This document shows positions 60,977 through 64,000 of a DNA stretch of 64,000 nucleotides, one piece after another. A program made the translations under genes and the position numbers. The stretch comes from Aliiglaciecola sp041538045 (GTDB lineage Bacteria; Pseudomonadota; Gammaproteobacteria; Enterobacterales; Alteromonadaceae). The stretch lies in NCBI RefSeq assembly GCF_041538045.1, contig NZ_JBGOSE010000004.1:124001-188000 (forward strand). Reading direction: 5' to 3'. Below the pieces are notes generated by a model that saw only the letters and a list, made by a program, of their open reading frames with translations, was not told the origin of the DNA and searched no databases. Every line of letters starts with the position of its first letter. Position 1 is the stretch's first letter.

Positions 60977-62629
60977 ATGGCAGCTAAAGAAGTACGTTTT
61001 TCTGATGACGCACGCGTCAAAATGCTTGCAGGCGTTAACGTTCTAGCTAACGCAGTAAAAGTAACATTAGGCCCTAAAGGTCGTAACGTAGTTTTAGACA
61101 AATCATTCGGCGCACCTACTATCACTAAAGATGGTGTATCTGTTGCTAAAGAAATCGAACTTGAAGATAAGTTTGAAAACATGGGCGCACAGATGGTTAA
61201 AGAAGTTGCGTCTAAAGCCAACGATGAAGCTGGTGACGGAACAACTACTGCAACAGTACTAGCGCAAGCTATCGTGACTGAAGGTTTGAAATCAGTTGCT
61301 GCGGGAATGAATCCAATGGATCTTAAACGTGGTATCGACAAAGCTGTCGTTGCTGCGGTTGAAGAACTAAAAGCACTATCTGTACCTTGTGCAGACAGCA
61401 AAGCTATCGCGCAAGTAGGTACTATCTCTGCTAACTCTGATTCAGAAGTAGGCGACCTTATCGCGGAAGCAATGGACAAAGTAGGTAAAGAAGGTGTTAT
61501 CACTGTTGAAGAAGGCCAATCTCTACAAAACGAATTAGACGTTGTAGAAGGTATGCAATTCGACCGTGGTTACCTATCTCCATACTTCATGAACAACCAA
61601 GAAAACGGCACAGTTGAATTAGACAGCCCTTTCATCCTTTTGGTTGACAAAAAAGTATCTAACATCCGTGAATTACTACCTACTCTTGAATCAGTAGCAA
61701 AAGCCTCTAAGCCTTTGCTTATCATTGCTGAAGACGTTGAAGGTGAAGCACTAGCAACACTAGTAGTGAACAACATGCGTGGCATCGTTAAAGTTGCTGC
61801 TGTTAAAGCTCCTGGTTTCGGTGACCGTCGTAAAGCTATGCTTCAAGACATCGCGACACTAACTGGTGGTACTGTTATCTCTGAAGAGATTGGACTAGAA
61901 CTTGAAAAAGTTCAACTAGAAGACCTAGGTACTGCAAAACGTGTTGTTATCAATAAAGACAACACAACTGTTGTTGACGGTGCTGGTGAAGAAGAAGCTA
62001 TTCAAGGTCGTGTTGCGCAAATCCGTGGTCAAATCGAAGATTCTACTTCTGACTACGACAAAGAAAAACTTCAAGAACGTCTTGCTAAATTAGCTGGCGG
62101 TGTTGCAGTTATCAAAGTTGGCGCAGCGACTGAAGTTGAAATGAAAGAGAAAAAAGACCGTGTTGAAGATGCACTTCACGCAACACGTGCTGCAGTAGAA
62201 GAAGGCGTAGTAGCCGGTGGTGGTGTTGCTCTAGTACGTGCAGCGTCTAAAGTTAGCAACCTTACTGGTGAAAACGAAGACCAAACTCACGGTATCAAAC
62301 TAGCACTACGTGCTATGGAAGCGCCACTTCGCCAGATCGCAGCTAACGCCGGTGCTGAAGCATCAGTAGTAACTAACGCTGTTAAAAATGGTGATGCTAA
62401 CTTCGGTTATAACGCCGGTAATGACACTTACGGCGATATGCTTGAAATGGGTATCCTAGATCCAACTAAAGTAACTCGTTCAGCTCTTCAATTCGCAGCA
62501 TCAATCGCAAGCTTGATGATCACGACTGAAGCGATGATAGCTGACGCACCTGCTGACGACGCAGCAGCACCTGGAATGCCTGATATGGGCGGCATGGGTG
62601 GAATGGGTGGCATGGGCGGTATGATGTAG
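60977..62629 (+). CDS. groL: Chaperonin GroEL
   Basis: 550 residues. AAKEVRFSDDARVKMLAGVN, ATP site GDGTTTATVLAQ, and the terminal GGM repeat tail (MPDMGGMGGMGGMGGMM) are typical. Strong ribosome site AGAGGAAA. The codon usage is visibly more biased (many GTT, GAA, CGT) than neighbouring genes, as expected for high expression. Confidence 0.99.
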   Translation: MAAKEVRFSDDARVKMLAGVNVLANAVKVTLGPKGRNVVLDKSFGAPTITKDGVSVAKEIELEDKFENMGAQMVKEVASKANDEAGDGTTTATVLAQAIVTEGLKSVAAGMNPMDLKRGIDKAVVAAVEELKALSVPCADSKAIAQVGTISANSDSEVGDLIAEAMDKVGKEGVITVEEGQSLQNELDVVEGMQFDRGYLSPYFMNNQENGTVELDSPFILLVDKKVSNIRELLPTLESVAKASKPLLIIAEDVEGEALATLVVNNMRGIVKVAAVKAPGFGDRRKAMLQDIATLTGGTVISEEIGLELEKVQLEDLGTAKRVVINKDNTTVVDGAGEEEAIQGRVAQIRGQIEDSTSDYDKEKLQERLAKLAGGVAVIKVGAATEVEMKEKKDRVEDALHATRAAVEEGVVAGGGVALVRAASKVSNLTGENEDQTHGIKLALRAMEAPLRQIAANAGAEASVVTNAVKNGDANFGYNAGNDTYGDMLEMGILDPTKVTRSALQFAASIASLMITTEAMIADAPADDAAAPGMPDMGGMGGMGGMGGMM

Positions 62630-62658
62630 TAAATTTCAGCCTAAATCGCTTTTCTAAG

Positions 62659-62686
62659 AAGCCATAACATGTTGATGTTATGGCTT
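62659..62686 (+). terminator. groES-groEL terminator
   Basis: AAGCCATAACAT-GTTG-ATGTTATGGCTT, a 12-bp perfect stem with a 4-base loop followed by TTTTTTATTT. Confidence 0.92.
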
Positions 62687-62693
62687 TTTTTAT

Positions 62694-62897
62694 TTGTATT
62701 TTTCGTCAAGATATAAAAGTTTAAGGGTATAAAGTGGGGGATCGATAATGCCTCCCATATATTTAGCTCAATAAAAACAAAGTGATACTTCATCTATGGG
62801 CGGCATATAACGGTTTAAGTTGCGTGTTCATATCAATTAAATAAAGCCATGAAAGTAATCAACTGGCTTTACTTTCATTACACTCTTATAGTTAAAC
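62694..62897. other. Intergenic region between groEL and the toxin-antitoxin pair
   Basis: About 200 bp of AT-rich sequence with no gene, repeat or RNA that I recognise. It marks the change from core genes to accessory genes; no attachment site or direct repeat could be identified. Confidence 0.4.
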
Positions 62898-62930
62898 TTG
62901 AATTACACGCATATAGTGCGCATAATGTGA
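62898..62930 (+). promoter_or_regulatory. Promoter and candidate operator of the parDE-type operon
   Basis: TTGAAT (62898-62903), 17-bp spacer, CATAAT (62921-62926). Two near-identical 11-mers, GCATATAGTGC (62909-62919) and GCATAATGTGA (62920-62930), lie head to tail over the spacer and -10, a good position for autorepression by the ribbon-helix-helix antitoxin. Confidence 0.5.
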
Positions 62931-62955
62931 ACATTAAGTGGTTGGAGTGTTAATT

Positions 62956-63243
62956 ATGAATATTACCTTAGGTAAAGAATTCGAAAGAAGAATCACAGAG
63001 AAAGTCTCTGATGGCTTATATACCTCAGCGAGTGAAGTGATCCGTGATGGGTTGAGATTATTGTTTGAAAAAGATGCTGCTAAAAATCAGCAGCTTGAAA
63101 TATTACGCGAAGAAGTAGCTAAAGGTTTTGAACAGCTAGCTGCGGGCGAATCGTCAAACAACAGCGTGATGGATATATTTGAGCAAGCCTCTCTTTCAGT
63201 AAATCAACAGTCTGAAACTAAGGGCGACAATGCCAACCTATAG
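62956..63243 (+). CDS. ParD-like antitoxin
   Basis: 95 residues from ATG 62956, preceded by GGAG. Ribbon-helix-helix N-terminus MNITLGKEFERRITEKVSDGLYTSASEVIRDGLRLL (CopG/ParD type) followed by a disordered tail that would bind the toxin. It overlaps the toxin gene by 14 bp, the usual antitoxin-first order. Confidence 0.9.
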   Translation: MNITLGKEFERRITEKVSDGLYTSASEVIRDGLRLLFEKDAAKNQQLEILREEVAKGFEQLAAGESSNNSVMDIFEQASLSVNQQSETKGDNANL

Positions 63244-63520
63244 GCTTTCTCCTTTAGCAGAAGATGATTTATATAAAATAATCTCTACGACAATTAACTC
63301 ATGGGGTAATGAGCAAGCAAAAAAGTACGCACAGAATATAGATGCCGCATTAATAAAACTTGCTCAATATCCTGATTTTGGTAGAGAAAGAAATGAAATT
63401 TATAAAGATGCTAAAAGCTTTCCTGTAGAAAAACATATAGTGTTCTATCGAGTCAGTGTTAACGGTATTGATGTTGCTCGTATTCTTCATCAACGTATGG
63501 ATCCCTCAAAACATTTTTAA
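63230..63520 (+). CDS. ParE/RelE-superfamily toxin
   Basis: 96 residues: PTYRLSPLAEDDLYKIISTTINSWGNEQAKKYAQNIDAAL, then GRERNEIYKDAKSFPVEKHIVFYRV and VARILHQRMDPSKHF. These are the ParE blocks (EDL helix, R-x-E...F...H-x-I-F-Y-R and the I-L-H-Q-R-M-D-P end). ParE toxins poison DNA gyrase. The toxin seems intact. The TOTE-type gene starts 40 bp downstream. Confidence 0.9.
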   Translation: MPTYRLSPLAEDDLYKIISTTINSWGNEQAKKYAQNIDAALIKLAQYPDFGRERNEIYKDAKSFPVEKHIVFYRVSVNGIDVARILHQRMDPSKHF

Positions 63521-63560
63521 TGATTAAAAAAATAGAGCGGACTTTGGTGAGAATATAATT

Positions 63561-64000
63561 ATGCCAGAAAGTCATATTAACAAGCTTGCCAAAATAGATG
63601 CTCGTCTTCAATTATTAAATGAAGAGCGCTTGGCTTTGCTTAATGAACGCCAAACGTTAATCACGCAACATGAAACTGAATTAGCCAAAAATTTCAATCT
63701 ACACGCCTCTCCTGAAGCTAAAATTGACCTTTTTCTTTCCTATTTTAAAGGCCGTAATGATGTTTACCCATTTAGGTGGGAATCGAAAAATGGTCACAGT
63801 GGTTATTCTCCTGCTTGTTGGAATGAATGGCAGCCAAAAATTTACAATAAACCAAAAATCAGTTGTACTGAATGTAAAAATCAGAACTTTAAAGTACCTG
63901 ACCATCAAGCTCTCTACGGACATTTAAAAGGTACTCAAACCATCGGTATCTATCCTCTATTAAATGATAATTCGACGTATTTACTTGCAGCAGATTTTGA
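63561..64000 (+). CDS. TOTE-type primase/helicase, N-terminal part (cut by window edge)
   Basis: An open frame from ATG 63561 (GGTGAG upstream) to the window end, 146 residues and no stop. Residues 5-45 form a coiled coil. Then DLFLSYFKGRNDVYPFRWES, GYSPACWNEW (Cys86), SCTECKNQNF (Cys102, Cys105) and TIGIYPLLNDNSTYLLAADF. This order is that of large proteins annotated as TOTE conflict system archaeo-eukaryotic primase/DEAD-box helicase, in which a zinc-binding segment precedes the primase catalytic Asp (here Asp145). The helicase part would lie beyond 64000. Such genes are found on mobile elements and genomic islands. Confidence 0.78.
   Translation, partial: MPESHINKLAKIDARLQLLNEERLALLNERQTLITQHETELAKNFNLHASPEAKIDLFLSYFKGRNDVYPFRWESKNGHSGYSPACWNEWQPKIYNKPKISCTECKNQNFKVPDHQALYGHLKGTQTIGIYPLLNDNSTYLLAADF

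Overview
The window reads as ordinary chromosome of a marine gammaproteobacterium of the Alteromonadales (a Glaciecola, Paraglaciecola or Alteromonas-like genome is my best guess). This rests on gene order (yheS-yheT-yheU, nudE and yrfG beside a gspC-N operon, hslR-hslO, ompR-envZ, prmA-dusB-fis, aroQ-accB-accC, groES-groEL), on a full type II secretion operon, and on moderately AT-rich DNA. It is an inference: there is no rRNA gene or other decisive marker, and I saw no tRNA gene.

Layout. 1-6060: start of an FKBP-type isomerase, a WD40 lipoprotein, slyX, yheV, the ABC-F gene yheS with its partner genes, and a small REP-like repeat cluster. 6069-8835: nudE-cysQ-yceI operon and yrfG. 8887-20301: a complete twelve-gene type II secretion operon (gspC to gspN, minus strand). 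20446-29466: heat-shock genes hslR/hslO, ompR-envZ, prkB with an oxidoreductase, a cupin, a small ion channel, an exonuclease, a VF530-type protein, purD and a PspB-like small membrane protein. 29715-30372: seven copies of a 96-97 bp repeat built of hairpins, lying between purD and purH. 30454-37146: purH, dusB-fis, prmA, a periplasmic binding protein, a secreted S10 peptidase. 37427-38822: a cold-shock gene with a long leader, and a DUF6492 gene.

39124-46072 is the most interesting stretch. It holds two adjacent minus-strand operons. One encodes a TlpA-like thioredoxin, a DUF4266 lipoprotein ending in Gly-Cys-Gly-Cys-Asn, a DUF3570 outer-membrane barrel and ApbE (FMN transferase). The other encodes a QseB/PmrA-type response regulator, its kinase, a cupredoxin-fold protein, an FTR1-like membrane protein and an outer-membrane protein. 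Both operons carry the same direct-repeat box (TTAAG-type half-sites, 11-bp period) 10 bp upstream of a -10 element. A third copy with identical geometry lies inside cutA, upstream of dsbD, whose product feeds electrons to periplasmic thioredoxins. The DUF3570 protein contains D-T-L-T-G-A-S, which fits the FMN-attachment motif recognised by ApbE. Together these suggest one response-regulator-controlled envelope redox/metal regulon.

46156-60432: ompW (with FNR-type boxes upstream), a MipA/OmpV protein, accB-accC, aroQ, acpH-upp, a 1522-residue membrane sensor with GGDEF and EAL domains, cutA-dsbD, fxsA, a DUF502 protein and a parvulin. 60517-62686: groES-groEL behind a clear sigma-32 promoter and followed by a terminator. 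62898-64000 changes character: a ParDE-type toxin-antitoxin pair is followed by the first 146 residues of a TOTE-type primase/helicase, a family linked to mobile elements and biological conflict. The window ends inside that gene.
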